A DNA stretch of 64,000 nt from Paragyromitra xinjiangensis (GCA_038503065.1 JBCAMK010000017.1:1364001-1428000), one strand, 5' to 3'; counted from the stretch's first letter, positions 28,830 to 41,659 are shown. Notes: generated by a model from the letters alone, not told the origin. Numbers and translations are program-made.

Positions 28830-29150
28830 CTGCTAACTTTATCGTTATTCTGAAGCTAACTACTTGTGGCATTGCACTTAACTAGGGACGCTCTCTTCCG
28901 TCTACAAGTCGTCTGTATCCGCTTGTAGCTCATCCCTCTCCATCCCGTAGCACACCTCATTGCCACTTCGACAAATCCAACACTCATACACCCCTCCACA
29001 GAACGTCCCTATCCTACCAAGCAACTTCCATCCCGCTTGCCATCTATACCGTCTTGATATCGACCTTCATTTCTGCAGCCTCCTCACTGTCTCTGCCTCC
29101 ATCCTACCGTCCTCCATCCTTCTCCATTTTCAACACCTACCGTCTAGCCT
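28830..29150 (+). pseudogene. Relic of the IILKLA signal-peptide family
   Basis: GTTATTCTGAAGCTAAC (28844-28860) reads VILKLTTCG, matching the signal-peptide core of the three upstream genes (IILKLA-x-C) at DNA level too. There is no ATG before it and a TAG lies 10 codons after the Lys. The following 250 nt, in changing frames, encode Ser/Pro/Thr-rich sequence like the family ectodomains. It reads best as a dead fourth copy. Confidence 0.5.
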
Positions 29151-31073
29151 GAAACTAGAAACCTCAAGACTGCAACTAGTAGCGCTTAATCAACCCCTAG
29201 CAAAGCTCGTGAGCAGCGAAGTCTACCTAGACGCTATCGTCACCTTCTCGATATGTCAGTTACAGGTTAGCTAGTAGACTAGTGAGTGAAGGTGGTAAAT
29301 AGGGGGAAATACACGTTCATGCTATACAGAAACCCACTATCTAAACCCCGCAGGGTACCAGCTTCGCAGAAGAGGCTCTTGAAGTTAGCTCGAGCGTACC
29401 CGTAGAGCGAAGATAGTCTAGCACGCTAGCATCGATGCGCCAATTACACAATATACAAGAGCACCCGTCGAACCAAAACGTCCCACCCAAAAAACTAGGC
29501 GAACGACAAGACTAAAACGAAGATAAACCGCGAAGTTGAACCATAGAGCGCTGGCGGCCATGGAGCGTGAGGGATGACCGTGGTAAGTCCTTACCACGAG
29601 CATAGGAATCCATACAGTCACGAGAAAGCCCGCTATTGAATTGACGATTGCATATTGGAGATATCAACCTCCTAATACCGCTTAGTGTAGCTATTCCCTA
29701 TTTCCTCCAGGCCTCCACTGTTTCAACTGCTTCATATGTTCTTAAAGACCTAGCGGGTGTTCCTGCTATGTAAAATTGCTTTGGGAGGCTGGTAGACAAT
29801 TTGGTGGAGCTCTTTCTACTGGCTGAGTAGCTGTATAGAGATTTCCGCTTCTAGCATGTAAAGGAGCAAGTGGCTTTGACCCCCACCATTAAATTCACGA
29901 GATTATTCCAATATTGCTCTTTTTATATTATCTATGGCTATTTATTATACCCGTATCATACTCTGAAAAATAGGTTTCTATCACTATTTTAGTACAACAA
30001 GTAAACCTTATCAGGTCATTTCGTCGCCATCTCATGCCCGTAACATCACCATACCACTTCCCCACCCTCTCTAACCAAACAATAAACCATAAACCATAAA
30101 CTCTAAGCCCCAAACCACAAACTCAAATCATAAACCACTAACTATAAACCCACCCTCCTTAGCCAAGCCACAAGCCACAGAATCATAACCATAAACCCTA
30201 AAAACTACAAACCGCAAACCACAAACCCTAACGAATGTCAGTCAAGCAAAAAGGCCCCAAAAGTAAAGGAACAAAGCCCCAGCTGACGATCACGCTCAGG
30301 CCCCGGTTGAGCCATGTCAAGTTGATTTAAAAAAATAAGTGCAAAAGTCCACGCACTTTATTCAGTACACCAACACTAATAATGATGATACACCCCCTAG
30401 CAAGTCCACCCAAGAACCTGCGTTTCGCGACGTTCGTTCCATAAGCAGGGTGTTTAGAATACGCGTAATGGAAATTTAGCCAACTAGCCGCGTCACCTCC
30501 TATTAGAACTAAACCTAGTAAACCTCCTTAGTATTCCATCTCCCAAACCCGCCTCGACCCCCTTTTGACCGAATGCCGGAATTCCAAATAACGGATAGCG
30601 CGAGTAGCAACAAAACACTAGCAGTATCAGGAATCTCACTATCGCGATTTCCAACACCCGAAACCACCCCGAGTGATCCACCATGACCCTCCACCGCACT
30701 CTTAGCACATCCAACGCCACACAAGACGTCTAAATTTCCTCTTCCAGCACCCTGCATCTTCACTGCCACACAAGCCACACAACCGCGCCAATCACCATCA
30801 TGAGTAATAATAAGCGTATATTTTATTTATTCCCACCCAAGAAACTATACTCTACGTCTGCCCAGGTATCACCACGATAAACCCATATACGAGACCTATC
30901 CTTAATAACCCTTACCTCCCCCTTCTCCCACCCAGCACAAGAAAAGAAAAAAGTCCAAACAATGCAAGAAAACTCCATCCGGATGAACGTACCAAAACCA
31001 AAACGAAACGGGAAAAAAGGAATGAAGCCAGCCGGAACCTTATTTTTATCACCCATCTACCCCCACGCAACAA
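29151..31073. other. Intergenic, no gene recognised
   Basis: No domain seen on either strand; contains the C/A-rich repeat described next. The last 250 nt probably include the 3' UTR of the rhomboid gene. Confidence 0.5.
30075..30236. repeat. Degenerate TAAACCA/CCCTAA-like repeat
   Basis: Imperfect 7-8-nt units around TAAACCA, with a few AAACCCTAA. It is reminiscent of an interstitial telomere-like tract (fungal telomere unit TTAGGG), but too degenerate to be sure. Confidence 0.5.
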
Positions 31074-32654
31074 CTAACTCCTCAACAACATCCTCCTCGT
31101 ATTCTCACTCGTCGTAACTGTCAACTCCCCCTGATCACACCAATTGCTAACCGGCAAACAACTCAAATACTTACACCATGTACACTTCTTCTCATACTTG
31201 AAAAAGTTATTAATCAACACAATCAACAACACCAACGCAACCGTGCACATAGCCGCTCTAACGATCCAGAAAGCCCACCAGAGGGGTTTGCGACCCTTAA
31301 AGAACCCACGCGGACTCTTTAGGAATGCCGCGCCATTCTGGATGTACCCGCTTCCACCTGAACCGGGGGCTGCGCCGCCGTGCATGGTCATTGGTGTGTA
31401 TGGTGGGGAGCCAGAGTTGATTTTGGAGCGTAGGGATTGGGGGGAGTGGCAGACGGCAATGCCGAGGATTAGGCCCATGAGGAAGCCGCCGATGTGGGAG
31501 AAGTTGTCAAGGCCGGGGAGGAGACCGATTACGAAGCCGATGACGATGTCGAGGAGGAGGAAGAGGAGTTCCTTTAAGGGTGATGGACGCTGGGACCAGT
31601 TCCAAATGAGGTCGAGGAGGAGGAGAGCGATGATGCCGAAGAGAGAGCCAGAGCAGCCACTAGGGTTGTTAGCGAAGGTAGTGTAGGCGGGAGAGGAAAC
31701 ATACGTAGATAGTAGGCCATTCGGCGCGAAATTACCTCCTAGGACAAACCCGAATATCCCACTCGCGAAATAACACACCGCGAACCTCAAAATGCCAATC
31801 TCCCGCTCCATATCCACACCGATGCGCAACTGAAACGCCATATTAAACGCAATATGAATAATCCCAGCGTGCAAAAAAATCGGCACAATAAACCTCCACC
31901 ACTGATCCGGCTGCGAGCCGTTCGACGTCCCTCCGTATTTGACCGGAATCCCGTTCCCGCTAAATCCGCACCAATCTGCCAGCGAGCACCCATCGCTTGT
32001 CGTCGAGGTCGAGTTCGGACACGGGTAGTTCATATTCAGCTGATCCGTCACCCCCTCGATAATCTTCATGCAGGGGACGAAGCGCGCGCCCATGTTGATG
32101 AGGACCTGGCTGGACGGACCGATCATGGGGTTGATTTGCGGCTTGATAGCGATCGGAGAGCCGGTTAGGATCCCATTACGCGCGATCTCGGCGATAAAGA
32201 CTGAGATCTGGATCGTCGAGATGATCCAGCAGAACCACGGGCGGATTTTGCGAGGGTTGATGTAGGCAGGACGTTTCCGGCCGCCGCCGATTTCACCGGC
32301 TTCGGCGATGGAAATGGGGTATTGTGGACGGGTGTCGTTGAGGGGGATCCCGTCGTTGTATGGCTGTTGCTTGTCGTAGTCGTTTGAGAAGGAGCTGGTG
32401 TGGGAGGGTCCAGCGGGACGGTGGTATGCTGTGTCTACATCTAGAGACTGTGTGGAGTGGTGACGGCCGAAGAAGTCGTCGTTGTAGCCGACGGCAGAGT
32501 GGGTTGGTGGGAATGAGGGCTCGCTGGGAAGTGGCTTGTTGATGGGAGAGACGGTGGAGTGTGAAGGTGCTGGTGAGGGAGTGTGGGAGATGGGCGGGAC
32601 GTTGGTGTTGATTCTAGCGGCGGGACCAGAATTGTAGTACTCCGCAGCCGACAT
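31074..32654 (-). CDS. Rhomboid-family intramembrane serine protease
   Basis: Two exons, 32654-31705 and 31659-31074, 511 residues. The 45-nt intron (31704-31660, GTATGT...CTAG with CGCTAAC) is a multiple of three and has no stop, so it can pass as coding; removing it restores STGCSGSLFG, the usual rhomboid active-site loop. The N-terminal 160 residues are Pro/Ser-rich and cytosolic. Then come a first membrane helix, a lumenal loop with cysteines, WWRFIVPIFLHAGIIHIAFN, the catalytic Ser in GCSGS and the catalytic His in FSHIGGFLMG, with about seven helices in total. It cuts membrane proteins within the bilayer, probably in the Golgi or other endomembranes. ATG 32654 is chosen over a GTG four codons earlier. 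It is divergent from the palmitoyltransferase gene. Confidence 0.92.
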   Translation of the reverse strand: MSAAEYYNSGPAARINTNVPPISHTPSPAPSHSTVSPINKPLPSEPSFPPTHSAVGYNDDFFGRHHSTQSLDVDTAYHRPAGPSHTSSFSNDYDKQQPYNDGIPLNDTRPQYPISIAEAGEIGGGRKRPAYINPRKIRPWFCWIISTIQISVFIAEIARNGILTGSPIAIKPQINPMIGPSSQVLINMGARFVPCMKIIEGVTDQLNMNYPCPNSTSTTSDGCSLADWCGFSGNGIPVKYGGTSNGSQPDQWWRFIVPIFLHAGIIHIAFNMAFQLRIGVDMEREIGILRFAVCYFASGIFGFVLGGNFAPNGLLSTYVSSPAYTTFANNPSGCSGSLFGIIALLLLDLIWNWSQRPSPLKELLFLLLDIVIGFVIGLLPGLDNFSHIGGFLMGLILGIAVCHSPQSLRSKINSGSPPYTPMTMHGGAAPGSGGSGYIQNGAAFLKSPRGFFKGRKPLWWAFWIVRAAMCTVALVLLIVLINNFFKYEKKCTWCKYLSCLPVSNWCDQGELTVTTSENTRRMLLRS

Positions 32655-33642
32655 GATGGGAGACACCGGCGGTGATGCTGTAGATGGTGAGGAGAAGTTG
32701 ATGAGCGTAGACGGGGGGGATGTTTGAGAGATGGGAAACGAAGACAGCTCCTACAAGCACAAACGAGTAAGCTGCAGATACGAGTTAGGATTGTGGAGAG
32801 AGTGGTAGCACAAGAGGGACCAGCTCCACTCACCTGCCACTTGAAACAGGAGAAGGGGCCAGGGCGGTAAGAGATGGCCAGATGAGGGAGGATTTACCCC
32901 GAGTAGATTAGATGTGAGCAGAGCGAGTGAGCAGGATAGAGGGCAGAATAGAGACAGACGGCAGACGAGATAGCTCTTCAGTGTCGAGAAGAGAAGCGAC
33001 AGAACGTATTTCTACCACTCTCCTTCATTCTAATGTAGAGCACAGCCCCTCACTCTGCTGATCGACAACTGCACCGTTGCGTAGTCTTTTGACAGTGGAG
33101 GAGATCCACATTCGCGTCCTCACCCGTTGTTGCCCTGGTCTTGTCCTTGTTGAGTTAGCCTGCGTCCGGGCTGTGTTCTGCTCCGGAAATAGACGCGTCG
33201 TCATCCGGGAGAGAGGATAAAATATTGATTGCTGGGGTTTATTCCATACTCCTCCAGCTCTGATCATCTCCTCCCTATATATATCCTTCTCTCTTAGTAC
33301 CTGGAACTACACACTAAACAGTAGTTCTGGAAATACAAACTAAAGTCATCATGTGAACTATGTATAGATTCTCCACGTGACTTCCCTTGTCGCTGACGAT
33401 CACTCATCAACCCGAACAAAGCGTTGTCGTGGTGCTATTACATTTATCTAATCAGACAACGCCATTGTCCCCGGACTTCCGACCGAACGGATCTCCCACC
33501 ACCCGTTGCTAGCTTCTAGAACATCCGTGATCCGTCGTACAGCTACCGTTCTCAACCCTACACATGCACCTCCCCCCGTGAGACTCTTCCAAGAATCCCT
33601 CTCAACTCTCCCAGCCCGTAATTCCATCTCGACGAGTTCTAC
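32655..33642. promoter_or_regulatory. Divergent intergenic region between rhomboid and PFA3-like genes
   Basis: 988 bp between two start codons pointing away from each other, so both promoters lie here. A TATATATAT is present at about 33278-33286, roughly 360 nt before the + strand ATG. No conserved gene is seen inside. Confidence 0.5.
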
Positions 33643-35129
33643 ATGGACTCGCCCCTCTCGCCCACAACGGGCCGTCACCGAAGAGCTCGTTTTTCATGTC
33701 GCAGGATCGATAGACTGTGCTGCAGCGTCCTAACATACTTCCCGCTCCTCTTCGTCTGCGGAACCACCACCTGGGCTGTCTACACCTACTCATGGAGCAT
33801 CTGCTGGAACAACATCGAAGGCCTAGGAGGTAAATAACCCCCACCCTCAGCTCAATCCATACTAACCACCTCCAGGAACACTGCTCGCCCTCCTGGGACT
33901 CACTCTATACCTCCTTGCGAACTGGTCATACCTAACTGCAGTCTTCACCAACCCAGGCTCGCCCCTCGATAACGTACCTCCCCCTCCCCTATCTCCACCC
34001 TATCTCCACCCCAACTAACACCCCCCAGAAGCACACCTACACCTCCCTCCCCACCACCGACACCGCCACCATATCCGTCAAATCCACCGGCGGCACCCGC
34101 TTCTGCAAAAAATGCCAATGCTACAAACCCGACCGAACCCACCACTGCTCCTCCTGCCGCACCTGCGTCCTCAAAATGGACCACCACTGTCCCTGGCTCG
34201 CAAACTGTCTCGGTCTCTACAACTACAAATCCTTCCTCCTATTCCTAATCTACACCTCCCTCTTCTGCCTCCTCTCCTTCCTCGTCTCCTCTCTACACGT
34301 ATACCGCGAACTCCTCACCTCCACCCCAAGCAGCTTCGACACAGACGACTTCACCCCCGTCAACTGGGTCCTCCTGTGCGTCATCTCCGGCATCATCGGC
34401 CTCGTCCTCTCAGGCTTCACCATATGGCATCTCACCCTCGTAGGAGCTGGCATGACCACTATCGAGAGTCTGGAGAAAGCACGCTACACTACTCCCTCGC
34501 TGTCGCATCGTCCCCCGGTTCCGCCGGGTGCTACCCGTTTGTATGATAACGCGGTGAATGATCCGGGGTTTGACTATGATAGTGAGATTGCGGCGGAACG
34601 CGATAGGGAGGTGAGACGGTATAATGCGTATGTGCTTGAGGAGAGTGCGAAGCGGCTTCCGCATCCGTTTGATTTGGGGAGGAGGAGGAATTTTAGGGCT
34701 GTGTTTGGGGGGGTGGAGGTCTGGTGGGTTTGGTTTGTGCCGGTGTTTCCGGGGATGGGGGATGGCTGGGTGTGGGAGACTAGTAGTGAGTGGAAGGTTG
34801 CGGTGGAGAAGGTTAGGGAGGAGAGGGAGAGGTTGGGGGTGGAGCAGGGGGATAGGGAGGAGGCGGCTGGGTGGGGGAGACAGTGGGATAGTGGGAGGGG
34901 GCAGAGTAAGGCGGAGAGGATCTTGGGAAAGGTGCCGGGGAGTTATAGTGATGGGGAGAGTGTGCCGTTGCAGAGGATGGGGGCGGACAGTGAGGATGAG
35001 GATGAGGTGGATGATGGGCCGATGGACCTGGAGGCGGGGTTGGCGTTGGGGAGGAAGACGAAGATGGAGGCGAGGAGTGCGGGGAGTGCAGGGTGGAGTA
35101 ATTGGGGGAGGGATGCGGATAGGTGGTAA
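33643..35129 (+). CDS. PFA3: DHHC palmitoyltransferase, Pfa3-like
   Basis: Three exons, 33643-33829, 33876-33973 and 34029-35129, 461 residues. Introns are 46 and 55 nt with GTAAAT...CCAG (ACTAAC branch) and GTACCT...CCAG (CTAAC). The order is two N-terminal helices (YFPLLFVCGTTTWAVY; LLALLGLTLYLLANWSY), the FTNPGSPL motif, and a cysteine-rich domain (FCKKCQ, KPDRTHHCSSC, VLKMDHHCPWL) with catalytic Cys in DHHC. Two more helices and TTIESLEKARY follow. The C-terminal 200 residues are acidic and low complexity. The fingerprint matches fungal Pfa3, which palmitoylates the vacuolar fusion protein Vac8. Assignment to Pfa3 among DHHC enzymes is by pattern memory, not a tree. Confidence 0.92.
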
Positions 35130-36995
35130 GGGGGGGTAAGAGGATGTAATGCGTGGATGGTACACGAACTTGAGAACGAAATAATCATAAAGCCCATGTA
35201 CGGATAAAAACAGTAAGTACGGTGCACGGGGTAGCACGTGGGGAGGGACATGATTTGCATTCGGCGTTTTGATTCTTGTTTTTTTTTTTCTTCAGCCGTT
35301 TGGGTTTCCTGATGTTTGGGGTTTCCTTGCGGGTTTGGTTTGGCTTTGTTGCATGTTTGTTTATGGTAGTTGAATGTAGCGTTTGATACCAGTTGCCGCG
35401 TGGGGTGTAGAGTGTAGACGGAGGGGGGTGTGAGGGGTGTAGCGTGTTATGGGTTGGAGGATATACACGGCTTTGTAATTCGGTGTTTGTAGTGGGTAGG
35501 GTGGGATGATTGATGTATTCACGTATGAAAGTACTCGTGATTTGCAAGCGGGCGGGTCGTAGTGCAGTTCGTGTATTCTCCCTATGATATCGCTCGAGCC
35601 GTCGTCTGTTCATCTCCCAGGCGGCTGGAGCTGGAGTAGAAACTATGGTGAGATCGTGTAATGATGGGTTAAGGATGTGGAGAGTTGTTAGGCGGAATAT
35701 AGACCGGTTACTCTAGTACTTAGTACTTCGGTATAGAATGATACACTAGGGAAGGAAACGAGAGGCTACGTATCATCTCTAGAGCGGTGAATCCTGCGTA
35801 TACCCTCTAGCGATAACGGCTACTACAAGCCAGCGGGTTTTCGTGAACGGGGGAGTGGAAGATAGGATGCAGATCCACTACTCCTGGTATAGGGGGGAAT
35901 GGATCGACTACCCGAGGTAGTATGGCTCTGAGTGTAGTGGTCTGGAGTACTCGTTCTTGGACGACTATTTCTATGCTCGAGGGATTTCTGGTGAGTCGAG
36001 TGATGGGGTGTGATTTGTGGGGTGAGGGTTTCATAGTGGATCACTCGAGGATGGAGTTGGAACTATTGTTGCCGATGCTTCCTAATACGGGGCTTGGCCT
36101 TCGGAGTTGGAAATGATTGAGAGACAGGTACCCGAGCACACGGGCACTCGGGCACCCGAGAGAGCTATTTAGATAGGGGCTGTATGCCCACCTAGCAAGC
36201 AAGCAATCGAGTCTTCCATTCCTCCCTACGTGCCCAAATATTACAACAACTATAGATAGATAGATTGATAAATCATGTCCTTAGGCTATGGCGGCATAAC
36301 TAACATGGGAAATAAAACAAACAAAATCTATAATATATGAAACAACAAATTATAGTATAAACTACATATAACATAAACGTAAACAACTCCCTAACACAAT
36401 TGCAACATAGCTGGAAATAAACGCTAAAACCATATCGCACGATTTATCGTTCTGGGTCCCCATAACCCCATCCTGGCTCTGCGTCCTCCTCGGCTTCGCC
36501 TCTTGCTTCTCTGCGCCTTTTCTTAAACTGGAGCTGTGGGGTAATAGAGAAGAAAGACCCTATCCTAGGGTGAGGTGGACGGGTATTGGGCGTGGGTGTA
36601 TTGAGGTAGAGTGGAAGGAGACACGAAGGAATGCGATTATGTAAAGGTCACGCGAGATATGAAGTACGAGGTTGTCGACAAAACGTACATTTATGAATAG
36701 TTTCTGCGGATCAGTGCACGGAAGTGAAAATAGAAGAGTAAGGAATTGTGAACTCTTGTTTCTTGACCCGGAGAAACAAAAACTACGTTATTGGTCTGCA
36801 CCGGAGTATAATTATAATAATTTTCTTAAATGAAAAGGGTAGTCTCGCGCTATACAAGCTATAGCAAAGAAAATTAATGGCTTAGCCTCCCTGAGAACTC
36901 CGTTCTAAGATCTTACTCTTCCCTCACTTCTCATTACCCCATCCACCTTGCCTGATAGCGCCGCCAAACCTCTTCAACTCCACCACCACACCTTC
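35130..36995. other. Intergenic, no gene recognised
   Basis: Short open frames on both strands have no recognisable content. The segment lies between the 3' ends of two convergent genes and includes their UTRs. Confidence 0.5.
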
Positions 36996-37468
36996 TTAAC
37001 AAAGAAGACCAAACGCCTTCACGGCAACAAGTCCAGCACCTCCCACACCAGCTCCAACCGCTAACGCAGTCCCAACAGTCCCGATAGCCACCGCAGCTGC
37101 CCCTCCCATCGCCACGCTCTGAGCTAACGAAAACGCGCTGCCTGCCGCGATATAACCACCCATTCCTGCTTGGATCCCAGCGGCCGCGGTACCTGATGTT
37201 ACCCAACTGAGTTAATATATGATTTCAAGGGGGAAAAGGGGGGGGTGATCTAACCTGCGGCTACTCCCGTCGAGGTGAATCCTACTGCTCCCAGGGCTGC
37301 TGGGATTAAACCGATACCGGCGGCTCCTGCTGCGGATGTACCGACTGCACTCGCGACGACACCGCCTATTGAGTTATGAGGTGTTAGTTTGTGATATGTA
37401 GACAATCTGTTTAGGGGTGGGGGGATATGTAGAAGCTCTAGGATGCACTTACACAATCCGAAAACCAT
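36996..37468 (-). CDS. ISG12/IFI6-16 family small hydrophobic protein
   Basis: Three exons on the - strand: 37468-37453 (16 nt, MVFGL plus one base), 37365-37255 and 37192-36996, giving 107 residues. Introns are 87 and 62 nt (GTAAGT...ATAG and GTTAGA...TCAG). The product is almost entirely Gly/Ala-rich and hydrophobic: CGVVASAVGTSAAGAAGIGL, then IPAALGAVGFTSTGVAAGT, then an Ala/Gly-rich region ending GLVAVKAFGLLC. This is the pattern of the IFI6-16/ISG12 domain, a small membrane protein family known in animals and also found in fungi; function in fungi is unclear. An alternative acceptor 15 nt earlier gives an immediate stop, supporting the one chosen. Confidence 0.8.
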
Positions 37469-40400
37469 TGTTATAAGTTGTAAAGTGGACGGAACTGATG
37501 TATAAAGATTTCGGAATGGAATTAGGCGTAGTAGGTAGAAAAGTGTGTCGCGAGAGGACCAGAGTGGAGATTTGTGAGTGAATTTCTTTCTGACGCGTTA
37601 AAGAAGCTGGATACTCATGGTACTTATATGATACGATTTTTCAGCCGCTTTCAGCCTCGATGAATATCTACCAATAAAGGGGGCCTATTTTCAGGCCACC
37701 CATCACCGAAGGGGTTCATTTCATTGGGCGTGTGCTGTAAGACACGCGTTGGTGCCTAGCGACGGGAGTGCCGCAGCCAATTATGCGAGGGTGCGGTTAA
37801 TGTAGATCAGCCGGGCGAATGAAACTAGGTAAAACATTATATTAGATCGTGACTAGGCTCTATCTAGATATGTTCTATAAACATATGTTCGTGCGTTGTC
37901 ATGAGTATTGGATGTGCTTAATGAATTTATTATCATTATCGTGATTTGGCTGAGTTTACTCATGCCGTAGGATGAATACCCATAAAGAGTCCTATCCTTT
38001 TGTAGCTAGAATTCTAGTTATAATAAACTCATTATTAAAAAAAAAAAACATTATTGTGTCGCCGTTATCATTGCAATGAGCACTGTGATGGCTAACCCTA
38101 ACCCTATAGATGTCCAACCAAATCTACTAATTGATTGGTTGATCAATAATTCATACATCCATACTAAACCTACTAAGGTAGGTAGATGAATAAATATCGT
38201 TAGGTAATCCACCCGCTGGGCTGAACAAACTAATGACAGGTATTGAATCCTGAGCTTGCGCGTTTTGAGGGTTGCAAACTTTAGGGTCCAATTTTTGGTT
38301 TATGAGTCGAATAAACGCATATCTAGTTGTAGTGCATGGGGTAACCAAGAGAAAAACGGTCTTTTAAGTACCATTATCGGGAGGGTGCAAACTATTATAT
38401 CCGCTGTTCTTTCCTGTAAGGTCGAAAATAAATAGTAGCTACCACTGTACTAGGTTGATACCGGATTCATAGAAGACTTATCAAGGCCTCATCTAAGCTA
38501 AATTGAATGAAGGACTTGAGAGGCATGACTTTCCCCCTTTATCTTCTACTTTGTCAATTTTTTTATTAGGAACATAGTATTTCTTTGTGAGAACAGTATA
38601 TTTAGCTAAAATTTACTCATGTTCTGTGGGGTTAGGTTGCCGTTATTTTGTCAAATGAGGGGCTTTTAGAAATGTATTTATTTTATTGGGAAGGGGAAGT
38701 TTGGTAGTTGGTCGGAGTTGGGAAACATTGGCGTTAGCGGTTGGTATTTGAACTGAAGTTTGTTATCTTATACCCCGGCCTTGGCAATTTGAGAAAGGTT
38801 GTGGTCTAGTTTAGTATCTTTCCCATCTTCTCGCAAAGGAGAAAAACCTGTAAAACTCATGATTTAGTGGGATACCCTATCAAGTTGGGATAAAGATTGA
38901 TTATGATCTAGAGGCTCTGATGTAAAAGAGATTCCACCCGCAGTTTATTTCCACATAGTTGTGGGTCGAACACAGGCCGTTGTGTACGTACACTTTTCTC
39001 AATTTCATTGGGACTGGGATATGATACCGCTAGGCTATGCCAGTACCGGTACGCAAAAATTGGCAAAGTGACACCTAAGTATTATAGATTGTCGAAGACA
39101 GACTGGACGTATATATTGTGCGATTACACAACGATAGTTCTCTGTCAGAAATTATATATACATGTAAAGTATGGCTTCGGAGAAATTGCATAGATGTCTG
39201 GCATACACTTGTACTTTGCGTATCATCCTCCTGCTTTCATGATTACTCGAACTCATGTACTGTGATACTACATGTATGGTTTAAATTTGCAAAGCGGGTA
39301 TTCTGTATCACTTAAGTGTATCTTAGAAACTGCCCTCACCAGATTGGCTATAGTTTGGGGTCCTGATTTTACAAAATGATGACCACCTCCGGACCAACGG
39401 GCTCCAGTTGCGATATTACCAATAGTAGACCTAATCCATTCGAAGCAAATAAATTAATATAGCATCAGGTTTGTTTAGTGCCTCACCTTGGCTTCTTTGA
39501 GTGATCTGCTAAAAAATTTGGGTACCCAGTTCTCCTGCGTCTTTATGTTGTACTATCGACTAAATTTTCGTTGTTTTCTATTTATTAAACGTGTTCTCTA
39601 TAGAGCTGTGTTGATAGTGACCTTCGAGAGCGAAAGAAAGAAAACTTTTGGTGGGGATGAGGTCAAACTTGCCAAGGAGAAAATTTCGCTGGAAAATGAT
39701 ACCGCTCGCTCCACCTTTGTGCAGAGTTTACCGGGTCATAATTTGCATAGGGATAGACACAAAGCCCTAACGTATTATTTTTCATGGACATATGTCTGCA
39801 TGCTCCCAAAATCTATGCTGAGAATATGTGAAATACCATAATAATGGATGCGAAGCGGATCGGGGATATACGGAGGATGGGGCAGTGGAACGAAAAACAC
39901 TCACAAAAGTAGGGTGGTAAGCCAGGGCTGTGTTTTGCGTGCTGCGTAGAAGCATTCATTCTCAAAGGATAAACAAAAATGGGGGTACCACCGCTGTTCG
40001 TTATTAACTACATGTAGCCCCGGCTCTGAGAAACTCTTGATAGCAACTTTAGTTATTGGCCCGTTTTACGTTACATAAATTTAGGTCAATAGACCGCTTG
40101 CCTGATTCTGTGTAGGCTGGCTGTACGCCTATATCTATGTACTGTAGCCTCATATCATAAAAGTTTTTTCCTTTCCTGCCCTTTTCTCGTCCGGCATCGT
40201 CCACCGGGATATCACAAAGGCCTCCGACTGATGCACGGAGCCACCATGCTTAGAAAGCCTTTTCAATATAGAAAGTTGGGAAGCTGGATACATAGACACA
40301 CAGATACATTGCCGTGAAGAGTAGATCAGAAGATAATGAAAGAGAAGAGCGAAGAGAAGGGAAAATACCTTCTCCATTTATATAGTAGCTCAGCTAATTT

Positions 40401-41659
40401 GGAAAATTCTACGGTATTGCTCACTAATTATACCATAATACCTCAGTCAATTCGGACTGTTGCCAAGACGATGGCAATCAGGAAGCAAAAGGGATGAAGG
40501 ATAGAGTATGGCATTGATACTAAATAATAGAAGGGGTAGTAGGGAATACTAAATTGAATGCTGAAGCAGGTACAAAGTGTGGAAAAAGGCAAATCGCCCT
40601 CTATTCATGCAGAATCTAGCCAACAAAAAGAGCCCAAATGCTAGTAGTCTCGAAACGGCTGCTGTATACACTAGATATCAGATAATGCATGTAGCCTTAG
40701 TAGCATAAGTATTGGAGGGAATGAATAAGTGAAGACTTACGGAAAATAGGGAATAGTCATATGAGAATAATTAGGAAGCAGCATCTCCAGCGATAGGGAT
40801 GTCAACAAACATCGAGTGACATTACATGATGGTAATGAACCACACAAAATTCCCTGAGATGTCTCGTCTACAAACATCTTTTGGCCTTCGAAAGATATGG
40901 GCAATGGTTCCTATTTTGTATTATCTATATTAATCCTGCCTTGGTGCACTTAGGCGTTTACTGGATACGTGCTCGAAACTGCTTGGGTCGAGAGTAATGT
41001 CAGGCCTTTGCCTAGCCTATGTGGCATTGTGATGAGGCAGTTGGTAATACTTAATTTCATTGATCCCCAAGTAGGATTTTAGGAGTATACATCTCTATGC
41101 AGATTGTTTCAACCATTCCCTAAGTGCATCAAGCGGGGATCATAATCTTCAGCATCGGCCGAAACTCGGGCTTTCCTCTTTACTCGTAAATGGCTCAGTT
41201 TACTCTAAAATCGAAAGCTCAGTCACTTGCCTAGCTGAGAGGTACGTAGTGATAATCTCAATGGGATTTCCTTGACCTAACCAAAACCTGAACTAGTTTC
41301 ATGCGTTGGAACTGGACCAATTATTCTGCTTTGTAGTTATATGTTCACCGACAAGTAAAGATTCTAAAGCTATTACGAGTCGTCTAGAGTTTTCGAGACA
41401 AAGCTAGAGCTTCCATAGGCCTCACTCAGCTCTAAAATGTTAAATAAACGCTTGGTGGCAGCAGGTTAACATACATGTATATCTCTCTAAAGGTGAAACT
41501 TTGATACAACAATCTCATGTAAAATACAATGAAACTACACGTAATAGTATCCATGATCATTCAAATTTCCCTTTAATCTTATCAAACGCAAATATCCCTG
41601 ATACTCAGCTACTAAAAAGCAGCTACTCGCATCTTCCCTATACCTTATTATACAACTCT
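37469..41659. other. Gene-poor, AT-rich intergenic region
   Basis: Over 4 kb without a recognisable domain. It contains a 12-base A run near 38037. Short open stretches such as 39488-39841 have no credible start or family signature. It may hold decayed sequence I cannot recognise. Confidence 0.5.
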
